A DNA stretch of 64,000 nt from Xenophilus sp. L33 (GCF_009765735.1 NZ_LMUW01000049.1:1-64000); one strand, 5' to 3'; positions 52,592-61,877 are shown, counted from the stretch's first letter. Numbers and translations are program-made. The notes: generated from the letters alone by a model not told the origin.

Positions 52592-53884
52592 TCAAGCCAC
52601 GACGCGGGTCGAAGGCTTCGATTTCTCACCTGCTGTCGCCCGCATCGACCGCAACTCGTCGATCCGCTCCGCCAGGTACGTGGCGTCCCGCGCCACCCCC
52701 GAGAAGCGCCCCGAGCCCCAGGTGTGCAGCCACGGCAGGCCGAGGAAGTAGAGGCCGGGCACGCCGGTCACGCCGCGCAGGTGCACCGGCTCGCCGCGGC
52801 CGTTGAAGACCGGGGCGTCGACCCAGGCGAAGTCGGGCAGGAAGCCGATGCACCAGACCACGCTGGTGATGCCGGAGGCGCGCAGGCCGAGCGTGGTGCG
52901 CTCCTCCTTCGGCTCCCAGACCGGCTGGTAGACCTCGCCCGGCGGCGCCTCGATGCCGTTGGCGGCGATGTAGCGGTCGATCGAGGCGTTGATGCCGTTG
53001 AAGATGCCGTCGGCGTGGTCGAGGTGCGCGCGCAGGTTGGGCTGGAACTGCAGGGTGTCGCCGTCGAGGCCGGTCATCAGGCCGTACAGCTCCATGCCCT
53101 CGGCGGCGAAGCGGCGCAGGTCGATGTCGCGGCCGCCGTCGCGGCCGGTGACGTAGTGGTTGGTGTTGTCTCGCACGCCTTCGCGCAGCGGATGCTGGGT
53201 CACCGGCATGTCGTAGTAGTTCATGTCGGCCAGCCAGTCGACCACGTCCTTGCCGCGGTAGAAGCGCGCGCAGCGCGGCGCGTTGCCGGTGGCCAGGTAG
53301 ACCTTGCGGCCGGCCAGGTGCAGGTCCTCTGCGATCTGCGCGCCCGACTGGCCGCAGCCGACCACCAGCACCGCGCCTTCGGGCAGCTGCGCCGGGTTGC
53401 GGTATTGCGCCGAGTGGTATTGGGCGATGGACGGCGGCAGCCGCTCGGCCATGCGCGGCACCACCGGCTTGTGATAGCCGCCCGAGGCCACCACCACCTG
53501 GTCGGCGGTGAAGTTGCCGGCGCTGGTCTCGACCGCGTAGCGGTCCGACTCGCCGGTGCGCGAGACCTTCTCGACCGACACGCCCTCGATCGCCGGCGCC
53601 TGCACGTGCTCGACGAAGCCGGCCAGCCAGGCGTTGATCTCGTCCTTGACCATGAAGCCGTGCGGATCGGTGCCCTGGTAGGACCAGCCCGGCAGGTTGC
53701 ATTGCCAGTTGGGCGTGACCAGGCAGAAGGAATCCCAGCGCTGGGTGCGCCAGCTGTGCACCAGGTGGCGCTTCTCGATCACGAGGTGGTCGATGCCGCG
53801 CTGCTGCAGGCAGTGGCTGAGCGACAGGCCGGACTGGCCGCCGCCGACGATGATGACGCTGTAGTGGGTGGGTCGGGTGTTCAT
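52592..53884 (-). CDS. MSMEG_0569-family flavin-dependent oxidoreductase (Nit1C)
   Basis: 430 residues from ATG 53884. Two dinucleotide folds: FAD site VIIVGGGQSGLSLS (about 10-23) and NADPH-type VLVVGCGQSGAQIAEDL in the middle, as in flavin monooxygenases. The WDSFCLVTPNWQCNLPGW segment is characteristic of the nitrilase-cluster type. It is the last gene of an eight-gene operon. In the cyanide-assimilation clusters of pseudomonads the flavoprotein is among the conserved members; its reaction is not established. Confidence 0.88.
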   Translation of the reverse strand: MNTRPTHYSVIIVGGGQSGLSLSHCLQQRGIDHLVIEKRHLVHSWRTQRWDSFCLVTPNWQCNLPGWSYQGTDPHGFMVKDEINAWLAGFVEHVQAPAIEGVSVEKVSRTGESDRYAVETSAGNFTADQVVVASGGYHKPVVPRMAERLPPSIAQYHSAQYRNPAQLPEGAVLVVGCGQSGAQIAEDLHLAGRKVYLATGNAPRCARFYRGKDVVDWLADMNYYDMPVTQHPLREGVRDNTNHYVTGRDGGRDIDLRRFAAEGMELYGLMTGLDGDTLQFQPNLRAHLDHADGIFNGINASIDRYIAANGIEAPPGEVYQPVWEPKEERTTLGLRASGITSVVWCIGFLPDFAWVDAPVFNGRGEPVHLRGVTGVPGLYFLGLPWLHTWGSGRFSGVARDATYLAERIDELRSMRATAGEKSKPSTRVVA

Positions 53885-53919
53885 GGAAAAGCCTCCGGGA
53901 GTGCCGGTGTGGTGTGAAG

Positions 53920-54204
53920 TCAATCGAAGCGCAGGACGGTGACCTGCGGATCGGGCCTGGATTCGAAGCGGCTCGCGATGGCCTCGATTTCCGCGAGTTG
54001 GTCCATCGCCTGGGAGCAGGCGAAGCCGTACTTGGCGCGCACCCGCTCGGAGGCGATGCCGAGCGCCTCGCGGGTGCGGGCCACGAAGTCGTCGAGCGCA
54101 TAGGCCTGGCCGGGCAGCAGGAAGTCCTGCACCACCAGCGAGGGCGAGTAGCAACGGGTCTCGCTGCTGTCGGGCCAGCGGACGTGGAAATGCATGACGG
54201 GCAC
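53920..54204 (-). CDS. MSMEG_0570-family small protein (Nit1C)
   Basis: 94 residues. MHFHVRWPDSSETRCYSPS, VQDFLLPGQAYALDDFVART and the ending VTVLRFD are the signature of a short protein found only in nitrilase (Nit1C) clusters and named for nitrogen-starvation response. The function is unknown. It lies 11 bp after the glycosyltransferase stop and 35 bp before the oxidoreductase. Confidence 0.87.
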   Translation of the reverse strand: MPVMHFHVRWPDSSETRCYSPSLVVQDFLLPGQAYALDDFVARTREALGIASERVRAKYGFACSQAMDQLAEIEAIASRFESRPDPQVTVLRFD

Positions 54205-54215
54205 GGAGCGCTCCT

Positions 54216-55427
54216 TCAGGTCGTGACGCAGTCTTCGAGCCGCGCGCGCTGGGCGCGGGCGAGCCCTTGCCGGTACAGGTGGATGTGGCGGGCAGCGCTG
54301 GCCGGCCAGCTGAAGCGCTCGGCCAGTCGCGCCGCGGAGGCGGCGATGCGGTGCGGATCGCGCACCGCAATCGCGGTGTGCACCGCGTCGGCGATCGATG
54401 CCGCATCGAGCGGATCGGCCCAGTGCACCTCGCCGTCGCGCAGGTATTCGGTGAAGGGGGCGATGCGCGAGACCACCACCGGCGCGCCGCTGGCCAGCGC
54501 CTCCAGCACCACCAGCCCGAAGCCTTCGTTGAGCGAAGGCATGGCGACCGCGTCGGCCAGCCGGTAGAGCGCGGGCATCTCCGCATCGGCCAGCGTGCCG
54601 GTGAGCACGATCGGCTGGCCCTGACCGATGGCGAGGCCGGCCGCCGCGGCGGTCGCTGCGAAGTCGCGCTGGTACTGCGCATGGTCGAGCAGGCTGGCGC
54701 CGCCGGCGATCACCAGTTGCGCCTCGGGCGACTGCGCCCGGAAGCGGATGAAGGCCTGCAGCAGGCGCAGCGTGTTCTTGCGTTCCTCGACGCCGCCGAC
54801 CGCCAGCAGCACCGGCGCGCCCCTGCGCACGCCGAGCCGCCGCGCCAGCACGGCGTCGGCCGCCTCGGGCGCGGGACCGAAGCGCTCGGCGTCGATGCCG
54901 TTGGCCACTTCCTCCACCACCGCGCCGTGTTCGCCCGCCAGCTTGTCGCGCCAGAGCCGGCTCACGCAGAACAGCTGGCTCGCGCTGCGCCAGCCGCGCG
55001 CCTGCCAGGCCATCAACTGCGGCGCCTCGAAATGCTCCAGGTGATGCACCGTGCGGACGAAGCCGTCGATCAGGCCTTGCGCCTGCAGGTCGGCCAGCGC
55101 ATTGGCGCCGATCGGGTCCTGTGCATGCAGCACGTCGAAATGCGCACGCGGGCGCAGCGCGGCGATCGTGCTGCGGAAGGCCTCGATGCGCGTGCCGACC
55201 ATCTCGACCATGTCGCGCGGCGCCGGCGCGGCCGGCACCATGCAGGTGGCGCAGCGCACCGGCCGGAAGAATTCCTGGCCCTTCGATGCCGGCGCGAACA
55301 CGGTCACCCGATGGCCGGCGTCGTGCAGCGCATGGGCCAGCTCCAGCGTGTGGACCACGCCGCCGCGCGGATTCACCGAATGGGTCAGGAGGCCGATGCG
55401 CAGCGGCCGCGGCGCGACGTCACGCAT
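54216..55427 (-). CDS. MSMEG_0565-family glycosyltransferase (Nit1C)
   Basis: 403 residues, a GT4/GT-B glycosyltransferase: N-terminal GLLTHSVNPRGGVVHTLELA with the Gly-rich loop, an EXE-like PSLNEGFGLVVLEALASGAP in the C-terminal half that binds the nucleotide sugar, and LLAVGGVEERKN. Its start overlaps the AIR-synthase-like stop by eight bases. Glycosyltransferases are found in some Nit1C clusters but not the original seven-gene set; the acceptor is unknown. Confidence 0.88.
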   Translation of the reverse strand: MRDVAPRPLRIGLLTHSVNPRGGVVHTLELAHALHDAGHRVTVFAPASKGQEFFRPVRCATCMVPAAPAPRDMVEMVGTRIEAFRSTIAALRPRAHFDVLHAQDPIGANALADLQAQGLIDGFVRTVHHLEHFEAPQLMAWQARGWRSASQLFCVSRLWRDKLAGEHGAVVEEVANGIDAERFGPAPEAADAVLARRLGVRRGAPVLLAVGGVEERKNTLRLLQAFIRFRAQSPEAQLVIAGGASLLDHAQYQRDFAATAAAAGLAIGQGQPIVLTGTLADAEMPALYRLADAVAMPSLNEGFGLVVLEALASGAPVVVSRIAPFTEYLRDGEVHWADPLDAASIADAVHTAIAVRDPHRIAASAARLAERFSWPASAARHIHLYRQGLARAQRARLEDCVTT

Positions 55428-56418
55428 GGAGCGCCTGCGCTTCGGCAGCCTCGCAGATGAAGGCGTCGCGGTTCAGGTCCCACAGCAGTTCGCGCTCGCC
55501 GCCCTGCCGCAGGTTCAGGGTGCGCGAGTCGTCGACCTCGCCGATCACGCCGCAGGCGATGTCGCGGGCGGCGAAGCGGGTCAGCACCTCGCCGAGCCGG
55601 TCGGGCCGCACGCTGAGGATGAAGCCGAAGCTCGGGAAGGCGCTGAGCCAGCGCAGGAGGTTGGTGCCTTCGGGCCGCGGGATCGCGTCGAGGTCGATGG
55701 TGGCGCCGGCCTGCGAGCATTCGAGCAGCATCAGCGCGGTGCCGATGGCGCCGGCCATGCTGATGTCCTTGGCCGCGTCGCAGAGGCCCGCCTCGGCCAG
55801 GGTCGGCAGCAGTTCGAGGTCGGCGCGCAGGCGCGCCGCCGGTGCGTGGCTGGAGGCGTCCCAGAACGGGAACGGGTCCTGGAAGGCGCCGCGCAGGTCG
55901 ACCGCCATCACCAGCAGGTCGCCGGGCCGGGCGGAGAAGCTGGTGAGCAGCTTGCGCGCGCGGCCGAGGATCGCCACCGCCAGTTGCGGGCGCAGGCTGC
56001 GCTGGTTGCTGTGGCCGCCGACGATCGGCACGCCGTACTTGGCGGCCGCCTCGGCCATGCCGGCCAGCATCTGGTCGGCATGCTGCATGCCGGCGCTCCA
56101 GATGGCGTCGACCACCGCGGTCGGGCGGCCGCCCATCGCGTAGATGTCGCTGACGTTGACCATCACGCCCGAGTAGCCGGCGAAGCGCGGCATGCGCTCG
56201 ATGAAGTCTTCCACCAGGCCCTCGATCGCGAACAGCAGGTAGCCGCCCTGCCCGTCCAGGATCGCCGCGCAGTCGTCCCCGACCGGCACCGCCTGCGCCA
56301 GGTCGGCGGCGCCGCCGGGCAGGCCGTGGCCAAGCGCGGCGACCACCGCGCTGATGTCCTTCTTGTGCGCGAAGCCGCGGCTCTCGCGCAGCGCGTCGGC
56401 GATGTCCGAGAGGCTCAT
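55420..56418 (-). CDS. Sll0787-family AIR synthase-like protein (Nit1C)
   Basis: 332 residues, ATG overlapping the stop of the acetyltransferase gene (ATGA). It is a PurM/AIR-synthase fold: GDDCAAILDGQGGYLLFAIEG with the metal/ATP-binding loop, MVNVSDIYAMGGRPTAVVDA, and LCDAAKDISMAGAIGTALML. PurM-like proteins use ATP to activate amides or formyl groups. In Nit1C it may activate the amide or acid that arises from the nitrile. Confidence 0.88.
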   Translation of the reverse strand: MSLSDIADALRESRGFAHKKDISAVVAALGHGLPGGAADLAQAVPVGDDCAAILDGQGGYLLFAIEGLVEDFIERMPRFAGYSGVMVNVSDIYAMGGRPTAVVDAIWSAGMQHADQMLAGMAEAAAKYGVPIVGGHSNQRSLRPQLAVAILGRARKLLTSFSARPGDLLVMAVDLRGAFQDPFPFWDASSHAPAARLRADLELLPTLAEAGLCDAAKDISMAGAIGTALMLLECSQAGATIDLDAIPRPEGTNLLRWLSAFPSFGFILSVRPDRLGEVLTRFAARDIACGVIGEVDDSRTLNLRQGGERELLWDLNRDAFICEAAEAQALHA

Positions 56419-56972
56419 TTCACGCTCCTCGCGCGCGAGACGAAGCCGCTGGCGGCGTCGTGGCAGGGTGGATAGAAGTCGAGCGAGGCCTGCATCTCGG
56501 TGTGCGGCCGGCCGTGGATCGACAGCTCGGCGAGGCTTCGCCAATGCAGCTTGTGGAAGAGCGGCACGTTCTGCGACTGCACGTGCGCCAGGAAGGTGTG
56601 GCAGCCCTGCGCATTGGCACGCGACACCGCCAGCCGGATCAGGGTCGCGCCCAGGTGGCCCTGGCTGCGGAAAGCCGGGTGCACCGCCAGCCGCGAGCCC
56701 CACCACAGGCCGGGCTCGGGCTGGTGGATGCGCACCGTGCCGACCAACTGGTCGGGCATGCCGCCGATGCAGGCCATCGCGACCAGCAGTTGCGCGCGCT
56801 CGTCGATCGCGTCGCGGTCGTCGCCGGCGAACAGGCCCTGCTCGATGCAGAAGACCGCGCGGCGCAGCGCGAAGGCCTCGTCACGCTCCCATTGCTGCGC
56901 GGCTTCGCGCACCAGGAACTCGACCGGCGCATAGACCGCGACCGGCTCGTCCAGATCGTCGATGCAGCTCAT
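56415..56972 (-). CDS. MSMEG_0567/Sll0786-family N-acetyltransferase (Nit1C)
   Basis: 185 residues. The GNAT fold is visible in RRAVFCIEQGLFAGDDRD (start) and RLAVHPAFRSQGHLGATLIR, the acetyl-CoA-binding A motif (Q/R-x-x-G-x-G/A variant). Its end overlaps the AIR-synthase-like ATG by four bases. The protein acylates a small amine or a nitrogen intermediate, by analogy; no substrate is known. Confidence 0.88.
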   Translation of the reverse strand: MSCIDDLDEPVAVYAPVEFLVREAAQQWERDEAFALRRAVFCIEQGLFAGDDRDAIDERAQLLVAMACIGGMPDQLVGTVRIHQPEPGLWWGSRLAVHPAFRSQGHLGATLIRLAVSRANAQGCHTFLAHVQSQNVPLFHKLHWRSLAELSIHGRPHTEMQASLDFYPPCHDAASGFVSRARSVK

Positions 56973-56988
56973 TTCGCGCTCCTTCGCT

Positions 56989-58095
56989 TCAGGACTCGTA
57001 GACCGACAGCGACGAGCAGGCGCCGCACTTGCCGCAGCCGGCCTTGATGTCGGCCGAGCGCAGCCGGGCCGCCGACACGCTCTGCCCGAGCGGCTCGAGG
57101 ATCGACTTCATGAACTCGGGCGACGGGGCCGGATGGTCTTCGAGCGGCGTGCCGCTGATCGGCACGAAGGGCACCACGAAGGGATAGACGCCGATCGCCA
57201 GCAGCTGGTCGCAGATCTGCAGGATCTCCTCGCGGCTGTCGCCCAGCCCGGCCAGGATGTAGGTGCTGACCTGGCCGCGGCCGAAGACGCCGACCGCCGC
57301 CTCGAAGGCGCTCATGTAGCGCGACACCGGCACCGTCGCCTTGCCCGGCATGATGCGTTCGCGCACGGCCTGCGACACCACCTCCAGGTGCATGCCGAGC
57401 GTGTCGATGCCGGCTGCGTGCATTCGGTGGAACCACTGGTCGTCGTCCGGCGGCTCGCACTGGCCCTGGATCGGGATGTCGACCGCGGCCTTGATCGCGA
57501 AGGCGCTCTCGCACAGGATGGCGGCGCCGCGGTCGGTGGCGTTCGGCGTGCCGGTGGTCATGACCATGTGCTTGACGCCGTCGAGCAGCACCGCGGCGCG
57601 GGCCACCTCGGCCAGTTGCTCCGGCGTCTTGCGGGCGATGGTGCGGCCGGCCGCCAGCGACTGGCCGATCGCGCAGAACTTGCAGCTCTTCTTCCGGCTC
57701 TCGTAGCGGATGCAGGTCTGCAGCACCGTGGTGGCCAGCACGTCGGCGCCGTGCAGGGTCGCGATGTGCGAATAGGGCACGCCGTCGAAGGTCTGCATCC
57801 GGTAGAAGCGCGGCTGCTTCGGGAAGCTGATGTTCGCGATCGGGATGCTGCCGCGCATCACCCGGCTCACGCCTTGCGCGTCGGGCGCCTCGGCGGTGAA
57901 GGGCGAGCTCCAGGCGGTCGAGGTGTGGACCGGCACCATGATCGTGTGGCCGTCGACCGTGACCGCCTTGTGGTCCGACGGCCCGGCGCCGCCGCGCCGG
58001 CTCGAAGCGCCCGCGCTCGGATCAACCAGCCGCAACCCGAAGGACTGCAACTCGGTCATCAACTGCCGGCTGGACGGGATCGTGGTGGGGTTCAT
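56989..58095 (-). CDS. MSMEG_0568-family radical SAM protein (Nit1C)
   Basis: 368 residues from ATG 58095. A (beta/alpha) barrel with an unusual iron-sulphur ligand spacing: C128-x9-C138-x2-C141 ([18 protein letters not shown]) instead of CxxxCxxC. The C-terminus adds [10 protein letters not shown], candidates for a second cluster. Its first 74 bases overlap the nitrilase gene in another frame. This family occurs only in nitrilase clusters; a role in modifying the nitrogen substrate is likely. Confidence 0.88.
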   Translation of the reverse strand: MNPTTIPSSRQLMTELQSFGLRLVDPSAGASSRRGGAGPSDHKAVTVDGHTIMVPVHTSTAWSSPFTAEAPDAQGVSRVMRGSIPIANISFPKQPRFYRMQTFDGVPYSHIATLHGADVLATTVLQTCIRYESRKKSCKFCAIGQSLAAGRTIARKTPEQLAEVARAAVLLDGVKHMVMTTGTPNATDRGAAILCESAFAIKAAVDIPIQGQCEPPDDDQWFHRMHAAGIDTLGMHLEVVSQAVRERIMPGKATVPVSRYMSAFEAAVGVFGRGQVSTYILAGLGDSREEILQICDQLLAIGVYPFVVPFVPISGTPLEDHPAPSPEFMKSILEPLGQSVSAARLRSADIKAGCGKCGACSSLSVYES

Positions 58096-59077
58096 GGCGG
58101 GTGCTCCGGAGGTCGGTGGAAGGGGTGTCCGCGGCCGGCATCGGCAGCGTGGTGCTGGCAGGGCGTTCGTTGATCGCCAGGGAAAGGAGTTCGGGCCGGG
58201 CGTAGTGGCCGACCGAATCCATCATTCGCTTGCGCTTGGTGATCAGCGCCATGTCGAGGTCGGCGATCAGCATGCCTTCGCCCTCGGTCAGCGGTGGCGC
58301 CAGGTGCTTGCCTTCGGGCGAGACGATCGCGGTGTGGCAGCCGCCGCGCAGCGCCTTCTGCAGGCCGGCGTCGGGGGTGATCGCCTGGATCTGCGCATCG
58401 GTCAGCCAGCCGGTGGCGTTGATCACGAAGCAGCCCGACTCCAGCGCGTGATGGCGGATGGTGACTTCCATCTGCTCGGCGAAGATCGGGCCCACCAGCG
58501 AGCCCGGGAACTGCGCGCAGTGGATCTCCTCGTGCTGCGCCATCAGCGCGTAGCGGGCCAGCGGGTTGTAGTGCTCCCAGCAGGCCAGCGCGCCGACGCG
58601 GCCGACCCGCGTGTCGACCACCTTGAGGCCGGCGCCGTCGCCCTGGCCCCAGACCATGCGCTCGTGGTAGGTCGGCGTGATCTTGCGGCGCTTGAGCACC
58701 ATGCTGCCGTCGGCGTCGAAGACCAGCTGCGTGTTGTAGAGGCTGCCGTGGTCGCGCTCGTTGACGCCGAGCACCACCACGACGCCGCGGGCACGGGCCC
58801 GCTCGGCGACGGCCAGGGTCACCGGCCCCGGCACCGCCACCGCCCGCTCCATCAGCCGGATGTGGGCCGGCCCCTGCAGCACCGGCGGCTGCACGAAGGA
58901 GAAGTACGGGTAGTAGGGCACGAAGGTCTCGGGAAAGACCACGATCTGCGCGCCCTTGGAAGCGGCCTCGTCGATCGCCTCGCAGACCCGGTTCAAGGTG
59001 CCGTCGGGCGCCTCGAAGTCCGGCGCGATCTGGACCGCGGCGGCACGGACGATGCGGGAAGTTCCGGAGGTGGTCAT
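58022..59077 (-). CDS. Nit6803-type nitrilase (Nit1C)
   Basis: 351 residues from ATG 59077. The nitrilase triad is complete: Glu50 in [15 protein letters not shown], Lys132 in [11 protein letters not shown], Cys166 in [17 protein letters not shown]. It hydrolyses nitriles R-CN to the acid plus ammonia. Homologues in pseudomonads are required for growth on cyanide as nitrogen source, via 2-hydroxynitriles formed from cyanide and keto acids. The C-terminal tail (about 25 residues) runs into the radical SAM gene. Confidence 0.92.
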   Translation of the reverse strand: MTTSGTSRIVRAAAVQIAPDFEAPDGTLNRVCEAIDEAASKGAQIVVFPETFVPYYPYFSFVQPPVLQGPAHIRLMERAVAVPGPVTLAVAERARARGVVVVLGVNERDHGSLYNTQLVFDADGSMVLKRRKITPTYHERMVWGQGDGAGLKVVDTRVGRVGALACWEHYNPLARYALMAQHEEIHCAQFPGSLVGPIFAEQMEVTIRHHALESGCFVINATGWLTDAQIQAITPDAGLQKALRGGCHTAIVSPEGKHLAPPLTEGEGMLIADLDMALITKRKRMMDSVGHYARPELLSLAINERPASTTLPMPAADTPSTDLRSTRHEPHHDPVQPAVDDRVAVLRVAAG

Positions 59078-59091
59078 GGCCGCCTCTCGCC

Positions 59092-59574
59092 TCACAGGGT
59101 CCAGGTGTCGAGGATGAAGGCGTTGGCCTTGCGGTGCAGCAGGATGATGTCCAGCACGTCGAGCGGGTTGATCGGCTTGATGCCTTCGATCAGCGCGCCT
59201 TCGCCGTGGCCGTAAAGCGCCTGCAGCGCGAAGCGGCAGGCGTAGACCTTGCCGCCCTCTTCCATGAACTTCGTGATCTGCTTGTTGAAGTTCTGGTGGC
59301 CCGGGAAGGCCTCGTCGCCGAGCGTCGGGAAGCCGCGCTGAACGCCCAGCGTCACGCCCGGGCCGTACAGCAGGATGGAGGTCTCGAAGCCCTTGCGCTT
59401 CAGGCGTGTCGCCTGCAGCAGGTTGACGAAGCCGATCGAGCCTTCGAAGGCCACGGTGTGGAAGGTGACCAGCGCTTTCTCGCCGGGCTCGGCCTTCACG
59501 TCCTCGAAGACCTTCTCTTCGTAGTCGACCAGGTGTTCGCCGGACACGTTCTTGGGTTTGGTGACGATGGGCAT
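59092..59574 (-). CDS. MSMEG_0572/Sll0783-family protein (Nit1C, first gene)
   Basis: 160 residues from ATG 59574. [40 protein letters not shown] and HKANAF-type ending [10 protein letters not shown] identify the small protein that begins nitrilase clusters and that is upregulated on nitrogen starvation in cyanobacteria. The fold resembles DsrE/peroxiredoxin-like small proteins. It opens the operon; the MocR gene starts 364 bp away in the opposite direction. Confidence 0.9.
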   Translation of the reverse strand: MPIVTKPKNVSGEHLVDYEEKVFEDVKAEPGEKALVTFHTVAFEGSIGFVNLLQATRLKRKGFETSILLYGPGVTLGVQRGFPTLGDEAFPGHQNFNKQITKFMEEGGKVYACRFALQALYGHGEGALIEGIKPINPLDVLDIILLHRKANAFILDTWTL

Positions 59575-59938
59575 TGAATGACTCCGATGGTGAAAGATTG
59601 AATGGATGGGTTGCGCGCCCTTTTCATTCGCATGCGATGTGCCAGCCGCGCGGCGCCCGGATGCGATCAATGCGCGATCAATGCGCCTGCACGCCATCCG
59701 CGGCACCGAAAATTTTTTTGGCGGCCTCTTCCGACGGGCTCCAGCAGCGGTTCGGACGCGGTTTTCGCACTCGATCGATGCGTTTTCGATGCGATCAATG
59801 CACCCGATCAAGGGTCGTTCATGCACGCGATCCATGCATCCAGGGCCTGGCGCGACGTCCGGCGGCCGGCATGCTTCATGCATTCATTCGACGGCATCGA
59901 TGCAATCAATGGATGCGATCAACTCAAGGCCACCCACC
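59575..59938. promoter_or_regulatory. repeat-rich control region between Nit1C operon and MocR gene
   Basis: No gene in these 364 bp. The 12-mer GCGATCAATGCG and close variants occur at 59663-59674, 59674-59685 (direct repeat, 11 bp), 59791-59802, 59827-59838 (one mismatch beyond A/G end), 59902-59913, 59915-59926 and 59771-59782 (two mismatches). Spacings of one turn and multiple copies fit cooperative binding of a dimeric GntR/MocR regulator. Promoters for both flanking units should lie here but I could not fix a -35/-10 pair. Confidence 0.75.
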
Positions 59939-61330
59939 ATGGACAAGAACACCCAGCGCTGGCAGAAGCGCCTCGAGGCCAGCGACCGGCCGGCCTACCT
60001 GCTCCTGGCCGACCTGCTCGGCGAGGACATCCGCACCGGCCGCCTCACGGCGCGCGACAAGCTGCCGACCCTGCGCGACCTGGCGGCCGACCTGCGGCTG
60101 AACTACACGACGGTCGCCCGCGGCTATGCCGAGGCCCGCAAGCGCGGCCTGATCGACTCGCGCGCCGGCACCGGCACCTTCATCCGCGGCACCAGCCCGG
60201 CGGTGCCGCTGCGTGGCGGCAGCGGCGCCGAGATGACCATGAACCTGCCGCCGGAGCCGCAGGACGCCGCCCTGCTGGAGCGCATGCACGAGAGCGCCGC
60301 CCGCCTGATGGGCGAGACCGACCTCTACAGCCTGCTGCGCTACCAGGACTTCGGCGGTTCGGCGCGCGACCGCGAGGCCGCCATGGCCTGGCTGCGCCCG
60401 CGGGTGCCGGACTGCACCATCGACCAGATGCTGGTCTGCCCCGGCATCCACAGCGTGCTGGCCGCGCTGTTCTCGCAGCTGGCGCGCCCGGGCGAGCTGA
60501 TCTGCGTCGAGGCGCTGACCTACCCCGGCGTGAAGGCGATCGCGACCCAGCTGGGCATCCAGCTGCATGCGCTGCCGCTGGACGAGGAAGGACCGATGGG
60601 CGAATCCTTCGAGCACGCCTGCAAGACGCTCAAGCCGAAGGCGCTCTACATCAACCCCACGTTGAACAACCCGACCACCGCGACCGTCTCGCGGGCCCGG
60701 CGCGAGGCCCTGGCGGACATCGCGCTGCGCTTCGCGATCCCGATCATCGAGGACGACGCCTATGCGCTGCTGCCGCGCCAGATGCCGCCCACGCTCGCGA
60801 CCCTGGCCCCCGACCTCACCTACTACATCACCGGCTTCTCGAAGACGCTGGGCGCGGGCCTGCGCAACGCTTACGTGCGCTCACCGAGCGCGCGGCAGTC
60901 GCAGCGGCTGGCCGGCGCGCTGCGCGCCACCACCGTGATGGCCTCGCCGATCACCAACGCGCTGTCGACCCTGTGGGTCGAGGACGGCACCGCCGAGTCG
61001 ATGCTGCAGGCGGTGCGCAACGAATCCAACGCCCGCCAGGTGCTGGCGCTCAAGCACCTGGGGCCCTACGGCGTGGTGGCGCCGAGCGACTGCTTCCATC
61101 TCTGGCTGCCGCTCAGCTCGGCCTGGAGCATGGTCGAGTTCGCATCCTTCCTGCGCACCCGCAACGTCGGCGTGGTCGCCAGCGTGGCCTTCTCGACCGA
61201 CAGCATGCCGCCGGAGGCGGTACGGATCTGCCTGGGTGGCCCGATGTCACGCGACGAATGCGACGACGCGCTGCGGCTGATCGCGGACACGCTGGCGCAC
61301 CCGATGCATCCGCACGCGACGGTGATGTGA
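59939..61330 (+). CDS. MocR-type GntR regulator with aminotransferase domain
   Basis: 463 residues. A GntR winged helix (DKLPTLRDLAADLRLNYTTVARGYAEA, about 42-68) is fused to a fold-type I aminotransferase domain; the PLP Lys lies in YYITGFSKTLGAGLRN. MocR proteins sense PLP-bound amino or aldehyde ligands and activate adjacent genes. It is divergent from the Nit1C operon and the obvious regulator; the repeats between them would be its sites. Confidence 0.9.
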   Translation: MDKNTQRWQKRLEASDRPAYLLLADLLGEDIRTGRLTARDKLPTLRDLAADLRLNYTTVARGYAEARKRGLIDSRAGTGTFIRGTSPAVPLRGGSGAEMTMNLPPEPQDAALLERMHESAARLMGETDLYSLLRYQDFGGSARDREAAMAWLRPRVPDCTIDQMLVCPGIHSVLAALFSQLARPGELICVEALTYPGVKAIATQLGIQLHALPLDEEGPMGESFEHACKTLKPKALYINPTLNNPTTATVSRARREALADIALRFAIPIIEDDAYALLPRQMPPTLATLAPDLTYYITGFSKTLGAGLRNAYVRSPSARQSQRLAGALRATTVMASPITNALSTLWVEDGTAESMLQAVRNESNARQVLALKHLGPYGVVAPSDCFHLWLPLSSAWSMVEFASFLRTRNVGVVASVAFSTDSMPPEAVRICLGGPMSRDECDDALRLIADTLAHPMHPHATVM

Positions 61331-61343
61331 GGGCTTCCCCGGC

Positions 61344-61877
61344 TCAGGCCACGAGGCCGAGCGCCCGCTCGATCGGCGGCACCTCGCGCGCATCCGGTTC
61401 CCAGCCCTGCGGCACGAACCAGGCGCGCTGCGCCGCCAGCAGCGCCGCCGCCGCATCCAGCACCCGGGCCTCGATGCGATGCCGCACCGGCGCCTCAGCC
61501 TCGGCCGCGGTGCGCACCAGCGCGACCGCGATGCCGGCCAGCCGCCGCGTCGCCTCTTGCAGCGCCGGCAGGCGCGCGCCGGGCGAGTCGTACAGGCGCT
61601 GGCCCTCGGCGATCGCGCCGTCGAAAGCCTGGGCGATCGCGGGCGAGACGCTGGCGGCGTCGGCCGCCAGCGCACGCGCCAGGTCCAGGTAGTGGCGCAG
61701 CTCGAAGCGGTTGCGGTCGTAGGCCAGGTCGTTGCGCTCGACGAAGAGCTTCAGGTACTTCGCGACCAGCCGGGCCTGCTCGCCGGCCAGCGGATGGGTC
61801 GGATCGACCGCGCCGATGACCACCTCGTCCATCGCCCGGGCGGCGGCGCGCAATGCATTCAGGGTGTGGTCGGCCAT
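61344..61877 (-). CDS. hypothetical protein of the phosphotransferase operon
   Basis: 177 residues from ATG 61877, overlapping the phosphotransferase stop (ATGA). All-helical and Ala-rich (NALRAAARAMDEVVIGAV, AKYLKLFVERNDLAYDRN, RHYLDLARALAAD). It has no family I recognise, but its tight coupling to an APH-like gene, as in many actinobacteria and Comamonadaceae, suggests a joint complex or pathway. Confidence 0.65.
   Translation of the reverse strand: MADHTLNALRAAARAMDEVVIGAVDPTHPLAGEQARLVAKYLKLFVERNDLAYDRNRFELRHYLDLARALAADAASVSPAIAQAFDGAIAEGQRLYDSPGARLPALQEATRRLAGIAVALVRTAAEAEAPVRHRIEARVLDAAAALLAAQRAWFVPQGWEPDAREVPPIERALGLVA

Noticed and set aside
59575..59938. Possible CRISPR array
   Set aside because: Repeats are 12 bp, irregularly spaced and partly overlapping; there are no uniform spacers and no cas genes.
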